Assembly: GCF_015690355.1 (NCBI RefSeq)
Contig: NZ_JADPRT010000016.1
Coordinates: 1 to 64,000 of the forward strand
Length of the DNA: 64,000 nt
Direction: 5' to 3'
DNA from: Streptacidiphilus fuscans
Lineage (GTDB): Bacteria; Actinomycetota; Actinomycetes; Streptomycetales; Streptomycetaceae
Shown: positions 8,343-16,608 of the stretch, piece after piece
How the letters are laid out: every line of letters begins with the position of its first letter
How positions within the stretch are numbered: position 1 is the first letter of the stretch
Notes under the pieces: generated by a model
Databases searched by the model: none
What the model was told of the DNA's origin: nothing
The model's input: the letters and a program-made list of their open reading frames with translations, nothing else
Translations under genes and position numbers: made by a program

Positions 8343-10079
8343 ATGGATCAGCACGACCGCGCACGCCTGTCGAGACGCGCCTTCCTCGGTGCGACGGCGG
8401 CCGGCGCCGCGCTCGGGGTAGTCCAGTGGACGCCCGCCTTCAGGGTCTCCCCGGCCGAGGCGGCGACCTCGGCACCACCGAACTTCCCCGGCACCATCTC
8501 CGTCTACCAGCAGGCGTTCAGCAACTGGTCCGGCGAGATCAAACTCAGCCCCACCTGGACCTGCGCCCCGAGCAGCCCGAACGACGTGGTCACCCTCGCC
8601 AACTGGGCCCACGCCAACGGCTGGAAGCTGCGTCCGAAGGGCATGGGCCACGGCTGGTCACCGTTCCTGGAGCCGAGCGGGGCCTCGGGCAACATCCTGC
8701 TGGTCGACACGACCGTCAACCTCACGGCCGTCACGGTCAACTCCGGCTCCCCCGCCTCGGTCACCGCGCAGGCCGGGATCACCATGCTCAACCTGCTGAC
8801 GTCGCTGGAGAACGCGGGCTACGGCCTCACCAACACCCCTGCGCCCGGCGACCTCACCCTGGGCGGTGTCCTGGCCATCGACGGCCATGGCACCTCCGTC
8901 GCCGCGAGCGGGGAATCGCTGCTCCCGGGTCACACCTACGGTTCCGTCAGCAACCTGGTGACCTCGCTGACCGCAGTGGTCTGGGACTCCGGAAGCAGCT
9001 CCTACGTGCTGAAGACCTTCCAGCGCAGCGACCCCGACATCGGCGCCTTCCTGGTCAACCTGGGCCGCGCCTTCGTCACCGAGGCCACCCTGCGCGTTGG
9101 GGCCAACCAGCGGCTGCGCTGCCAGAGCACCTACACGACCCAGGTCACCGACCTGTTCGCGCCGCCCGGCTCGGCCGGGTCCAGTTCGTTCGCGTCGCTG
9201 GTGAACCAGTACGGGCGGGTGGAGACGATCTGGTTCCCGTTCACCACCGTGCCCTGGCTCAAGGTGTGGACCGTCTCGCCCAGCAAGCCGTGGATATCGT
9301 CGCAGGTCAACAGCCCCTTCAACTACTCCTTCTCGGACTCGATCACCACGCAGGAGTCCGGCTACGTCGCGGACATCCTCGGCGGGGACGTCGGGATCAC
9401 GCCGACCTTCGAGAACCTGGAGATGAGCATCGTCGGCTCCGGGCTGATCACCACCGGCACCTGGGACATCTGGGGCTGGGCCAAGAACCTCCAGCTCTAC
9501 GTGCGCCCGACCACGCTCCAGGTGACCGCCAACGGCTACGCCATCCTCTGCGCCCGCAGCGACATCCAGCGCGTGGTCAGCGACTTCTACACGTACCTGC
9601 AGGGGCAGTTGACGAGCTATCAGAACGCGGGCCAGTTCCCCATGAACGGTCCGTGGGAGGTCCGCGTCACCGGCCTGGACAACCCCTCCGACTGCGGCGT
9701 TCCCGGCGCGGTCCAGCCGCTGCTCAGCGCTGTCCGGCCGCGTCCCGACCAGCCGCAGTGGGACACCGCGGTCTGGATGGACCTGCTGACGGTCCCCGGC
9801 ACGCAGCAGTCCGAGCAGTTCTACCGCCAGACCGAGCAGTGGGCGCTGTCCCACTACACCGGCAGCTACGCGGCGGTGCGGGCGGAGTGGTCCAAGGGCT
9901 GGGCCTACTCGGGCACGGCGGCGTGGGCGGATCCGACGGTGCTCGGCAGCACCATCCCCGACTCGTTCCGCACCGGCCAACCCACGAACGCGAACTGGGA
10001 CACCGCGCTGGCCACGCTGGACAAGTACGACCCCGGCCGCATCTACTCCAACGCGTTCACGGATACCCTGCTGCCCTGA
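8343..10079 (+). CDS. Tat-exported FAD oxidase, type II cholesterol-oxidase-like (VAO fold)
   Basis: A 578-residue flavoprotein. The N-terminus has a twin-arginine signal (LSRRAFLGATAAGAALG, then AEA). An FAD-binding PCMH-type domain follows, with GMGHGWSPF (H103 is a candidate for covalent flavin linkage, as in type II cholesterol oxidases) and PAPGDLTLGGVLAIDGHG. The C-terminal ~300 residues match the cholesterol-oxidase substrate-binding domain, with conserved tryptophan-rich segments and the ending DKYDPGRIYSNAFTDTLLP. It would oxidise a sterol or other hydrophobic alcohol outside the cell, releasing peroxide. The ATG at 8343 has GGAGGA nearby. The actual substrate is not shown by sequence. 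Confidence 0.88.
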   Translation: MDQHDRARLSRRAFLGATAAGAALGVVQWTPAFRVSPAEAATSAPPNFPGTISVYQQAFSNWSGEIKLSPTWTCAPSSPNDVVTLANWAHANGWKLRPKGMGHGWSPFLEPSGASGNILLVDTTVNLTAVTVNSGSPASVTAQAGITMLNLLTSLENAGYGLTNTPAPGDLTLGGVLAIDGHGTSVAASGESLLPGHTYGSVSNLVTSLTAVVWDSGSSSYVLKTFQRSDPDIGAFLVNLGRAFVTEATLRVGANQRLRCQSTYTTQVTDLFAPPGSAGSSSFASLVNQYGRVETIWFPFTTVPWLKVWTVSPSKPWISSQVNSPFNYSFSDSITTQESGYVADILGGDVGITPTFENLEMSIVGSGLITTGTWDIWGWAKNLQLYVRPTTLQVTANGYAILCARSDIQRVVSDFYTYLQGQLTSYQNAGQFPMNGPWEVRVTGLDNPSDCGVPGAVQPLLSAVRPRPDQPQWDTAVWMDLLTVPGTQQSEQFYRQTEQWALSHYTGSYAAVRAEWSKGWAYSGTAAWADPTVLGSTIPDSFRTGQPTNANWDTALATLDKYDPGRIYSNAFTDTLLP

Positions 10080-10112
10080 CCTTGTCCTCGTGCTCTTCTT
10101 GGCACGGCAGTA

Positions 10113-10919
10113 GTGGTGGTGGCCCAGGTGACCGACGTTCCCGCAGCACCCACGTCGTCCGCAGCGTCCGCAGCGCCCGCGGTGCGGATCGAGCGAGACG
10201 GGCCGGTGTGGACGGTGGTCCTCTCCCGACCCGGACGCCGCAACGCCGTCGACGGACCCACGGCGAACGCGCTGTTCCGCGCGTTCGCCGAGTTCGACGC
10301 GGACGAGACGGCGTCGGTGGCCGTGCTGTGGGGCGAAGGCGGCACGTTCTGCGCCGGGGCCGACCTCAAGGAGGCCGACGGCCCGAACGGCAACGTGCTC
10401 ACCACCGAAGGCCCGGGGCCGATGGGCCCGAGCCGGATGCGCCTGTCGAAGCCCGTCATCGCCGCCGTCGCGGGCCACGCGGTGGCGGGCGGGCTGGAGT
10501 TGGCGATCTGGTGCGACCTGCGCGTCGCGGCGGAGGACGCCGTCTTCGGCGTCTTCTGCCGCCGCTGGGGTGTTCCGCTGATCGACGGCGGAACGGTCCG
10601 CCTGCCGCGCCTGATCGGCGCGGGCCGCGCCATGGACCTGATCCTGACGGGTCGTGAGGTCCTTGCCCCCGAGGCGCTGGCCATCGGTCTCGCCGACCGC
10701 GTCGTCCCCCTCGGGGCCGAACGCGCGGAGGCGGAGGCGCTCGCACGCCGGATCGCGGGCTTCCCGCAGACCTGCATGCGCGAGGACCGCCTCTCGGCGC
10801 GGGAGGCGGAGGGCCTGACGGAGGAGGCGGCCCTGGCGAACGAGTTCCAGCACGGCCTCGCCACGCTCAAGGCCGAGGGCCTCGCGGGCGCGAAGAAGTT
10901 CCGCGCGCGCGAGCGGTGA
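10113..10919 (+). CDS. Crotonase/enoyl-CoA hydratase family protein
   Basis: A 268-residue crotonase-fold protein. The CoA/oxyanion loops are GTFCAGADLKEADG and GHAVAGGLELAIWCDLRVA. The first hydratase glutamate (GGLELA) is kept, but the segment that normally carries the second catalytic glutamate reads CRRWGVPLIDGGTVRLPR and lacks it. Isomerase, hydrolase or other crotonase chemistry is therefore as likely as hydration. Several GTG codons (10113, 10116, 10119, 10128) could start translation and none has a good ribosome-binding site. It follows the flavoprotein gene by 33 bp, which may mean co-transcription. Confidence 0.85.
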   Translation: MVVAQVTDVPAAPTSSAASAAPAVRIERDGPVWTVVLSRPGRRNAVDGPTANALFRAFAEFDADETASVAVLWGEGGTFCAGADLKEADGPNGNVLTTEGPGPMGPSRMRLSKPVIAAVAGHAVAGGLELAIWCDLRVAAEDAVFGVFCRRWGVPLIDGGTVRLPRLIGAGRAMDLILTGREVLAPEALAIGLADRVVPLGAERAEAEALARRIAGFPQTCMREDRLSAREAEGLTEEAALANEFQHGLATLKAEGLAGAKKFRARER

Positions 10920-10970
10920 GGCCTTCCACGCCGGCGTGGTGCTGACCGCCTGCGGCCGGGCCCCAAGGGG

Positions 10971-11474
10971 TCAGGCTGCTCCGCGCAACGGCTTCGCCAG
11001 GACCCGCTCGTGCCCGCTGCCGTCGGGCAGGGCCTCGCCAAGCTCGCCCGTGTCGGTGAAGCCGTGGCGGGCGTAGAGGGCGGTGGCGTTGGTGTTGTCC
11101 GGGCGGACGGAGAGGAGCAGGGTTCGGGCGCCGCGCGCGACCGCCCAGCGGGCGATCGCGTCGATCAGGCCGTCGGCGACGCCGTGGCCGCGTGCGGCGG
11201 GACTGACCCACATCGAGATCAACTCGGCGGCCGTGGTGTCGCCCTCCACCGGGACGCCGCTGCTCATCCCGACCGGGCGGCCGTCGAGGACCGCGACCAG
11301 GTCGCGCGCGCCCGGGATGGACAGGCGACCGCGCCAGCGCTCTTCCCGGTCGCCGTCTCCCTGCCACTCGGCCAGCGTCGAGCCGAAGGCGTAGGGCGCC
11401 TCGGCCAGGGCCGCCAGGCGGAGTTCGCGCCAGAGCGGCCAGTCGTCCGAGGTGAGGGTGCGTAGTTCGAGCAT
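10971..11474 (-). CDS. GNAT-family N-acetyltransferase
   Basis: A 167-residue single-domain acetyltransferase. The acetyl-CoA pyrophosphate loop is visible as RGHGVADGLIDAIARWA, and the C-terminal strand/helix LSVRPDNTNATALYARHGFTDTG matches the GNAT core. The start MLELRTLTSDDWPLWRELRL is the usual opening. The acceptor substrate cannot be told. It converges with the crotonase gene and has no obvious partner. Confidence 0.9.
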   Translation of the reverse strand: MLELRTLTSDDWPLWRELRLAALAEAPYAFGSTLAEWQGDGDREERWRGRLSIPGARDLVAVLDGRPVGMSSGVPVEGDTTAAELISMWVSPAARGHGVADGLIDAIARWAVARGARTLLLSVRPDNTNATALYARHGFTDTGELGEALPDGSGHERVLAKPLRGAA

Positions 11475-11532
11475 GCTCCGACCTTGCCGTCCGGACCTGC
11501 GAACGGCAACCGGTTTCCGCTGCAGCGGGACC

Positions 11533-12156
11533 TTACGCGGGCCGCAGCGCGGCGAGTTGCTCCGCGAAGGGCACGACGTCCGCGAACGGGTCGGTGCGCC
11601 GTGCGGTCGCCGGGCTGCCGCGCAGCACGGACGCCAACTCGTCGGCGGCGCGGTCGATCCGCTGCCGCAGACCGTTCTCGTCCGCGCTGCCCCAGTCCTC
11701 CGAGGCGGCGAAGACCGCGGTCGGCTGCACCACCGCGCGCAGGTAGGCGAAGAGGGGGCGCACGGCGTGGTCGAGCGCCAGCGAGTGGCGCGCGGTGCCG
11801 CCGGTCGCGCCGATCAGGGTGGGCTTGCCCGCCAGCGCGCCCTGCTCCAGCACGTCGAAGAAGGACTTGAACAGGCCGCTGTAGGAGGCGGAGAAGATCG
11901 GCGTGACCGCGATCAGCGCGTCCGCGTCGGTGACGCTGTCGATCGCGTGGCGCAGTGCCTCACCCGGAAAGCCGGTCACCAGGTTGTCGGCGATCGGGTG
12001 GGCGAGCTCGCGGAGTTCGACGAGGTCGACCACGACCTCGCGTCCGTCCGCGGCCAGCCGGCTGCGGACGGCCTCCGTCAGGCGGTCGGCCAGCAGCCGG
12101 GTCGAGGACGGCTGGCTCAGCCCGGCCGAGACGACGGTCAGCTTGATGGGGTCCAT
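11533..12156 (-). CDS. NAD(P)H-dependent FMN reductase (CE1759 family)
   Basis: A 207-residue flavodoxin-fold reductase. It opens with IKLTVVSAGLSQPSSTRLLADRL, the FMN phosphate-binding start of this family, and contains TPIFSASYSGLFKSFFDVLE and IGATGGTARHSLALDHAVRPLFAYL. It should supply reduced FMN to the flavin-dependent oxidoreductase encoded just upstream in the same operon (gap 73 bp), as in the CE1758-CE1759 gene pair of corynebacteria. The ATG at 12156 has AAGGAG about 12 bases upstream; longer frames from 12492 have no similarity. Confidence 0.9.
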   Translation of the reverse strand: MDPIKLTVVSAGLSQPSSTRLLADRLTEAVRSRLAADGREVVVDLVELRELAHPIADNLVTGFPGEALRHAIDSVTDADALIAVTPIFSASYSGLFKSFFDVLEQGALAGKPTLIGATGGTARHSLALDHAVRPLFAYLRAVVQPTAVFAASEDWGSADENGLRQRIDRAADELASVLRGSPATARRTDPFADVVPFAEQLAALRPA

Positions 12157-12229
12157 CAGCGGTGTGCTCCTTCCATTTCCTTCGTTCTTCGCGCTCTGCC
12201 GCTGTTCACACGTCGTGTGGCGGGCGGTG

Positions 12230-13438
12230 TCAGCGTGCGGCCGTCTCCGGCTGCGGCTCCCCCTGCACGGCCTGCGCGGCCTGCTCGGTCTGCTGCGCCT
12301 GCGCCGCCGCGCGCAGCGAGGCGTGGGTCGGAGCGGACGGGACCCCGGCCGGGCGGCGCTTGGCGAACTCCTCGCGCAGCACCGGGACGACCTCCTCGCC
12401 GAGCAGGTCGATCTGCTCCAGCACGGTCTTGAGCGGCAGACCGGCGTGGTCGACCAGGAACAACTGGCGCTGGTAGTCGCCCGCGTAGTCACGGAAGGCG
12501 AGGGTCTTCTCGATGACCTGCTCCGGCGAGCCGACGGTCAGCGGGGTCTCACGGGTGAAGTCCTCCAGGGACGGGCCGTGCCCGTAGACCGGCGCGTTGT
12601 CGAAGTAGGGACGGAACTCGCGCACCGCGTCCTGGGAGTTGCGGCGCATGAAGATCTGTCCGCCCAGGCCGACGATGGCCTGCTCCGGCGTGCCGTGGCC
12701 GTAGTGGGCGTAGCGCTCCCGGTAGAGCTCCACCATCCGCTGCGTGTGCTCCTTGGGCCAGAAGATGTTGTTGTGGAAGAACCCGTCGCCGTAGAACGCG
12801 GCCTGCTCGGCGATCTCGGGCGAGCGGATCGAACCGTGCCAGACGAAGGGCGCGACGCCGTCGAGCGGACGCGGGGTCGAGGTGAAGGACTGCAGCGGGG
12901 TGCGGAACCGGCCCTCCCAGTCCACCGCCTCCTCGCGCCAGAGCTGGTGCAGCAGCGCGTAGTTCTCGATCGCGAGCTGGATGCCCTGGCGGATGTCCTT
13001 GCCGAACCACGGGTAGACCGGGCCGGTGTTGCCGCGGCCCATCATCACGTCGACCCGACCGTTGGCGATGTGCTGGAGCATCGCGAAGTCCTCGGCGATC
13101 TTCACCGGGTCGTTGGTGGTGATCAGCGTGGTCGAGGTGGAGAGGATGATCCGCTCGGTGCGCGCCGCGATCCAGCCCAGCATGGTCGTCGGCGAGGACG
13201 GGACGAACGGCGGGTTGTGGTGCTCACCGGTCGCGAACACGTCCAGGCCGACCTCCTCGGCCTTCTCGGCGATGGCGAGCATCGCCTTGATCCGCTCGTT
13301 CTCGCTGGGGGTACGCCCGGTGGTCGGGTCCGGAGTCACGTCACCGACGCTGAAGATGCCGAACTGCATGCCGGCGTCGGGCGTGGTGCCCGCGGCGGGG
13401 TTCACGGGGGTGACGGGGCTGGTCGCGGGCGTCGTCAT
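12230..13438 (-). CDS. LLM-class flavin-dependent oxidoreductase (CE1758 family)
   Basis: A 402-residue bacterial-luciferase-like monooxygenase. Typical motifs are QFGIFSVGDV near the start, ATGEHHNPPFVPSSPTTMLG, STTLITTNDPVKIAEDFAMLQHIANGRVDVMMGRG and the late GSPEQVIEKTLAF. It needs reduced FMN, which the downstream FMN reductase can provide. The C-terminal ~30 residues are an Ala/Gln-rich tail. The ATG at 13438 follows AGGTGAG five bases away; the frame back to 13480 would include the palindromic operator and is unlikely to be translated. The substrate is unknown. Confidence 0.92.
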   Translation of the reverse strand: MTTPATSPVTPVNPAAGTTPDAGMQFGIFSVGDVTPDPTTGRTPSENERIKAMLAIAEKAEEVGLDVFATGEHHNPPFVPSSPTTMLGWIAARTERIILSTSTTLITTNDPVKIAEDFAMLQHIANGRVDVMMGRGNTGPVYPWFGKDIRQGIQLAIENYALLHQLWREEAVDWEGRFRTPLQSFTSTPRPLDGVAPFVWHGSIRSPEIAEQAAFYGDGFFHNNIFWPKEHTQRMVELYRERYAHYGHGTPEQAIVGLGGQIFMRRNSQDAVREFRPYFDNAPVYGHGPSLEDFTRETPLTVGSPEQVIEKTLAFRDYAGDYQRQLFLVDHAGLPLKTVLEQIDLLGEEVVPVLREEFAKRRPAGVPSAPTHASLRAAAQAQQTEQAAQAVQGEPQPETAAR

Positions 13439-13467
13439 GGGGCTCACCTGTCTCCTCGAACCATTTC

Positions 13468-13481
13468 GTTGAATATTCAAC
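13468..13481. promoter_or_regulatory. Palindromic operator upstream of the flavin operon
   Basis: GTTGAATATTCAAC is a perfect 14-bp palindrome, A/T-rich in an otherwise GC-rich region, 30 bp upstream of the oxidoreductase start. Its TTGAATATTCAA core resembles MarR/OhrR-type redox operators. No matching regulator gene is adjacent, so the regulator would act in trans. Confidence 0.6.
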
Positions 13482-13555
13482 CATGCCTGTCAACCGCTCG
13501 CCTTGCCGGGGCATTCCCGCGTGGCTTGTCAGTGGTGGGGGCTAACGTCGCGTGC

Positions 13556-14125
13556 ATGGTGATGGGGGCACTGCACGTGGTGCGCGGTGACGCGACGGCG
13601 CCGCAGGGCAAGGGGCCAAAGGTGATCGCTCACGTCTGCAACGACATGGGCGGCTGGGGCAAGGGGTTCGTGGTCGCGCTCTCGAAGCGCTGGCCCGAGC
13701 CGGAGGCGGCCTACCGGCGCTGGCATCGCGAACGGGCCGAGAACGGCTTCGGCCTCGGCGCGGTGCAGCTCGTCCGGGTCGGGCCGGGAGCGGACCGGGC
13801 GGGTGGGCCGGGGTGGGAGCGGGGACAAGAAGGTGAGCAGAGCAGGGGCGGCCGTCCGGGCGCCGCGCCGGGGCTCTGGGTGGCGAACATGATCGGCCAG
13901 CACGGCACGCGTACGGGTGGCCGCGGAGTTCCGCCGGTGCGGTACGAGGCGATCGGAGCCGCGCTGTCGGCGCTGGCCCCGCTCGTGCTGGAGCGGGGCG
14001 CGTCTGTCCACATGCCGCGGATCGGCTGCGGGCTCGCGGGCGGGCGCTGGGAGCGGGTCGAGCCGCTGGTCAGGGACGCGCTGGTGGGCCGGGGTGTGTC
14101 GGTCACGGTCTACGACTGCGGCTGA
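13556..14125 (+). CDS. Macro-domain (ADP-ribose-binding) protein
   Basis: A 189-residue macro-domain protein related to Appr-1''-p phosphatases. The ligand loops are visible: VIAHVCNDMGGWGKGFVVALSKRW near the N-terminus and MPRIGCGLAGGRWERVEPLV near the C-terminus. Such proteins bind or hydrolyse ADP-ribose derivatives. A Gly/Arg-rich insertion of about 30 residues (around 78-110) splits the domain between LGAVQLVRVG and LWVANMIGQHG. The ATG at 13556 lies seven bases after a TAACGT -10-like box, suggesting a leaderless transcript. An ADP-ribosylglycohydrolase is encoded 3 kb away. Confidence 0.88.
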   Translation: MVMGALHVVRGDATAPQGKGPKVIAHVCNDMGGWGKGFVVALSKRWPEPEAAYRRWHRERAENGFGLGAVQLVRVGPGADRAGGPGWERGQEGEQSRGGRPGAAPGLWVANMIGQHGTRTGGRGVPPVRYEAIGAALSALAPLVLERGASVHMPRIGCGLAGGRWERVEPLVRDALVGRGVSVTVYDCG

Positions 14126-14206
14126 CCGGCCGAGGCACGCGCACGCGGTGGCACGAGGGCACGGGCGGGCAGCCGAGGTCGTCGGATCACGACCGATTCG
14201 GTCGCG

Positions 14207-15214
14207 TCACAGCCGAGGGCCGTTGCCCCCGACCTCGGTGCCCGGCTCAGCCTCGGCGGGCACAGGGGACACGTCGGACAGGGCGCGGACGACCGCGAAG
14301 AGCCGGGCGCTCTTCCAGGCGGTGCCGATCGACCCCTCGCAGAACCGCTCGCCGCGCACGACGGCCGTCGCGGCGCGGACGGCGTCGCCCGGTGTGTAGG
14401 TGCCGTCCGGGGCGAGTACGGGCTCGGCGAAGGATGTCCAGGCGTAGGCAGGGGTGACCGCGCCCACCGCCGTCAGGGCTTGGGTGAGGGCGTGGACCCG
14501 GGGTCCGTAGGTGGCGTGGCCTTCGTGCCACTCCATGTCTCCGGGTTCCACGGCCCAGCCTGCGGTGAACCGGGCGAGCTCGTGCCAGGCCTGGCGCGCC
14601 CGCGCGGACTCGCGGTCGAGTCCGGCCAGCAGGGTCGCGTCGTCCGGGTCGCCGTCCGCTCCGGTGCCCGGGGCGGGACGCTTGTCGGTGTCGTTGTGGG
14701 TGTCGGGGTGGATCAGACGGCGGGTCAGGTCGTACTTGGCCGTCAGCCGGGCCCGCAGGGCCGCGTCGGGGAGCAGTGCCAGCCGGTCCGGTGCCGAGTT
14801 GGAGGAGAGGTCCGCGTCCTTGACCGTGACTGCGCCCGGGGTGGCCAGGATGCGCGCCGCGTAGTCCTGGAGCGGCTCACCGGTGCGCTTGGTCAGCGCG
14901 ACCACGATGTCCTTGGTCCGCTGCGGGAGCGCCGCGGAGGCCAGCCAGTTGAGCGTGAGCACGTCGTCCTCGATGGCGTCGTGCAGCCAACCGGCCGCCA
15001 CCTGTGCGTCGTCGCCGCCGTAGGACGCGGTGCGGCTGGCGACCGCCTCCAGGTGCTCGACGTAGGGGCGGCCCGCCTTGTCCACCTGCTGGGCGTGCGC
15101 GTCCCGGGCGATCGCCTCCACCTCGGCCAGGGAGAGCCACGGCCCCGCCGCGCCCGCCTCACTCGCTTCGCTCGCCTCTCGCGGCTGGCGCGGCTCGCGC
15201 GGCTTGTCGGTCAC
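14207..15214 (-). CDS. HD-domain hydrolase related to (p)ppGpp pyrophosphohydrolases
   Basis: A 335-residue protein. Residues about 20-180 contain the metal-binding HD signature of SpoT/MESH-like hydrolases: ARDAHAQQVDKAGRPYVEHLEAVA, then VAAGWLHDAIEDD, then VKDADLSSNSAPDRLALL. No synthetase domain is present, so it would only hydrolyse a nucleotide. The C-terminal half (DMEWHEGHATYGPRVHALTQAL) is unfamiliar and has a Trp/Phe-rich core. The start is the GTG at 15214 with GGGAG upstream; the much longer open frame upstream has no similarity. The substrate is unproven. Confidence 0.8.
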   Translation of the reverse strand: MTDKPREPRQPREASEASEAGAAGPWLSLAEVEAIARDAHAQQVDKAGRPYVEHLEAVASRTASYGGDDAQVAAGWLHDAIEDDVLTLNWLASAALPQRTKDIVVALTKRTGEPLQDYAARILATPGAVTVKDADLSSNSAPDRLALLPDAALRARLTAKYDLTRRLIHPDTHNDTDKRPAPGTGADGDPDDATLLAGLDRESARARQAWHELARFTAGWAVEPGDMEWHEGHATYGPRVHALTQALTAVGAVTPAYAWTSFAEPVLAPDGTYTPGDAVRAATAVVRGERFCEGSIGTAWKSARLFAVVRALSDVSPVPAEAEPGTEVGGNGPRL

Positions 15215-15408
15215 GTGGGTCTCCCTCGTTCGTCGTCTTCGGACCGGTCCCGGACGCCGGTGCCGGGGCCGCCACCAGGAGCCGTGCCACATGTCCATCA
15301 TGCGCGGGCGATCCCGCTCTGTCGCCAGGCCGCCCCGGGTCGACACGCCGTCCAGGGAAATGGACGAACTTCGCGCCCGGTGGTCATTCCATCGCACAAT
15401 CTGCGTCC

Positions 15409-16521
15409 ATGAGCTCTTCCGTCCCGCTCGCGCCTGCCCATCCCCTGCCCCCGCACGACTCCTCCACCTCTGCCGCACGACTGTTCCGCGTGGCCGACGG
15501 CGTCCACGTCTGGCGGCCCACGCCGGGCCACGGCTGGGGACTGGCCAACTGCGGTCTGGTGACCGGCTCCTCGGCCGGTACCGCCTCCGCCGCCTGGATC
15601 GACTCCCCTTACGACCGCACGCTGGCCGACGAGTTCCGCGACCGGTGCGCACCGCTGCTCCCCGCGGGCGCCGAGCTGGAGTGGCTCTTCGTGACCCACG
15701 GCAACGGCGACCACCTGTGGGGCTGGGAGGCGGTCCCGCAGGCGCGGATCGTCTACACCCGGGAAACGGCCGGGCACATCGCCCACGAGCCGGACCCCTG
15801 CGACCTGCACGGCCTGGTCCACCACGGTGACCGGGAGACGCTCGTCGGCTGGTACCTGCACCGCCACTTCGGCCGATACCTGTGGCCGCGGACGACGTTG
15901 CCCACACCGGCGTTGACATTCAGCGGCGTGCTGGAGGCGGCGGTCGGCGACACGCCGGTCCGGATGATCCAGATCCCGTCGGCGCACACCCGTGGCGACG
16001 CGATCGCGTACCTGCCCCGCCAGCAGGTCTGCTTCGCGGGCGACGTCCTCTTCACTTCGAGCGAGGACGAGCCCGGGGACCATCCGGTGCACTGGGCCGG
16101 ACCGTTGGAGAACGTCATCACCGGCTGCGACGAAGTGCTGGCCACCGGTGCGACCGTCATCGTGCCAGGTCACGGCCCGGTGGTGGACCGCGCCGGGGTC
16201 CACCACCACCGGGACTACCTCTGCTGGCTGCGGGACGGCGTCCTCCGGCTGCACGGGCTCGGGATCCCCGCGCCCGAGGCCGCACGACGGCTGATCGGGG
16301 AGAACCGCGATCCCGCGCTGCACCTGCCGGAGCGCCTGGCGATCACGGTCGCGATGCAGTACCGGCATCTCGATGGCGCACCCGAAGTGCCGATGCTGGA
16401 GCAGGTGCGCGGGCTGGCTCAACTCGCCTGGGAGTTGGAACATCCCGACTCGCCGTTCCCCGGCCCGCGCACGCATGCGTCCGACGCCGCCCCGTCGTCC
16501 GGCCTGGCCGAGGTCGGCTGA
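15409..16521 (+). CDS. MBL-fold metallo-hydrolase
   Basis: A 370-residue metallo-beta-lactamase-fold protein. The metal motif reads THGNGDHLWG, with Asn where the standard HxHxDH has its second His; downstream ligands appear in IPSAHTRGDAIAYL, FAGDVLFT and VPGHGPVVDRAG. This HGNGDH variant recurs in a subgroup of MBL proteins of unknown substrate. A C-terminal helical region of about 100 residues follows the domain. A CACAAT box ends eight bases before the ATG, so the transcript may be leaderless. It is flanked by divergent and convergent neighbours and is probably monocistronic. Confidence 0.85.
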   Translation: MSSSVPLAPAHPLPPHDSSTSAARLFRVADGVHVWRPTPGHGWGLANCGLVTGSSAGTASAAWIDSPYDRTLADEFRDRCAPLLPAGAELEWLFVTHGNGDHLWGWEAVPQARIVYTRETAGHIAHEPDPCDLHGLVHHGDRETLVGWYLHRHFGRYLWPRTTLPTPALTFSGVLEAAVGDTPVRMIQIPSAHTRGDAIAYLPRQQVCFAGDVLFTSSEDEPGDHPVHWAGPLENVITGCDEVLATGATVIVPGHGPVVDRAGVHHHRDYLCWLRDGVLRLHGLGIPAPEAARRLIGENRDPALHLPERLAITVAMQYRHLDGAPEVPMLEQVRGLAQLAWELEHPDSPFPGPRTHASDAAPSSGLAEVG

Positions 16522-16608
16522 CGGAGCGGCGATCGGAACGCCCGTCGGTCCGGAACAGCGGACGATCAGAACGAGGGAGCGGTAGAGCGCCAGAGCGCCA
16601 GTTGGCGG

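Noticed and set aside
8006..10657. Very long open frame overlapping the flavoprotein and crotonase genes
   Set aside because: It is a GC-rich shadow frame: its product is Arg/Pro/His-rich without domains, while the other frame gives full flavoprotein and crotonase signatures.
8343..13438. Secondary-metabolite gene cluster
   Set aside because: Flavoenzymes and a crotonase are present, but there is no polyketide synthase, peptide synthetase, terpene synthase or other core biosynthetic gene, and orientations are mixed.
11903..13555. Long open frame opposite the LLM/FMN-reductase operon, continuous with the macro-domain gene
   Set aside because: Only the last 570 bp (from 13556) encode a recognisable domain; the rest is antisense to two well-supported genes.
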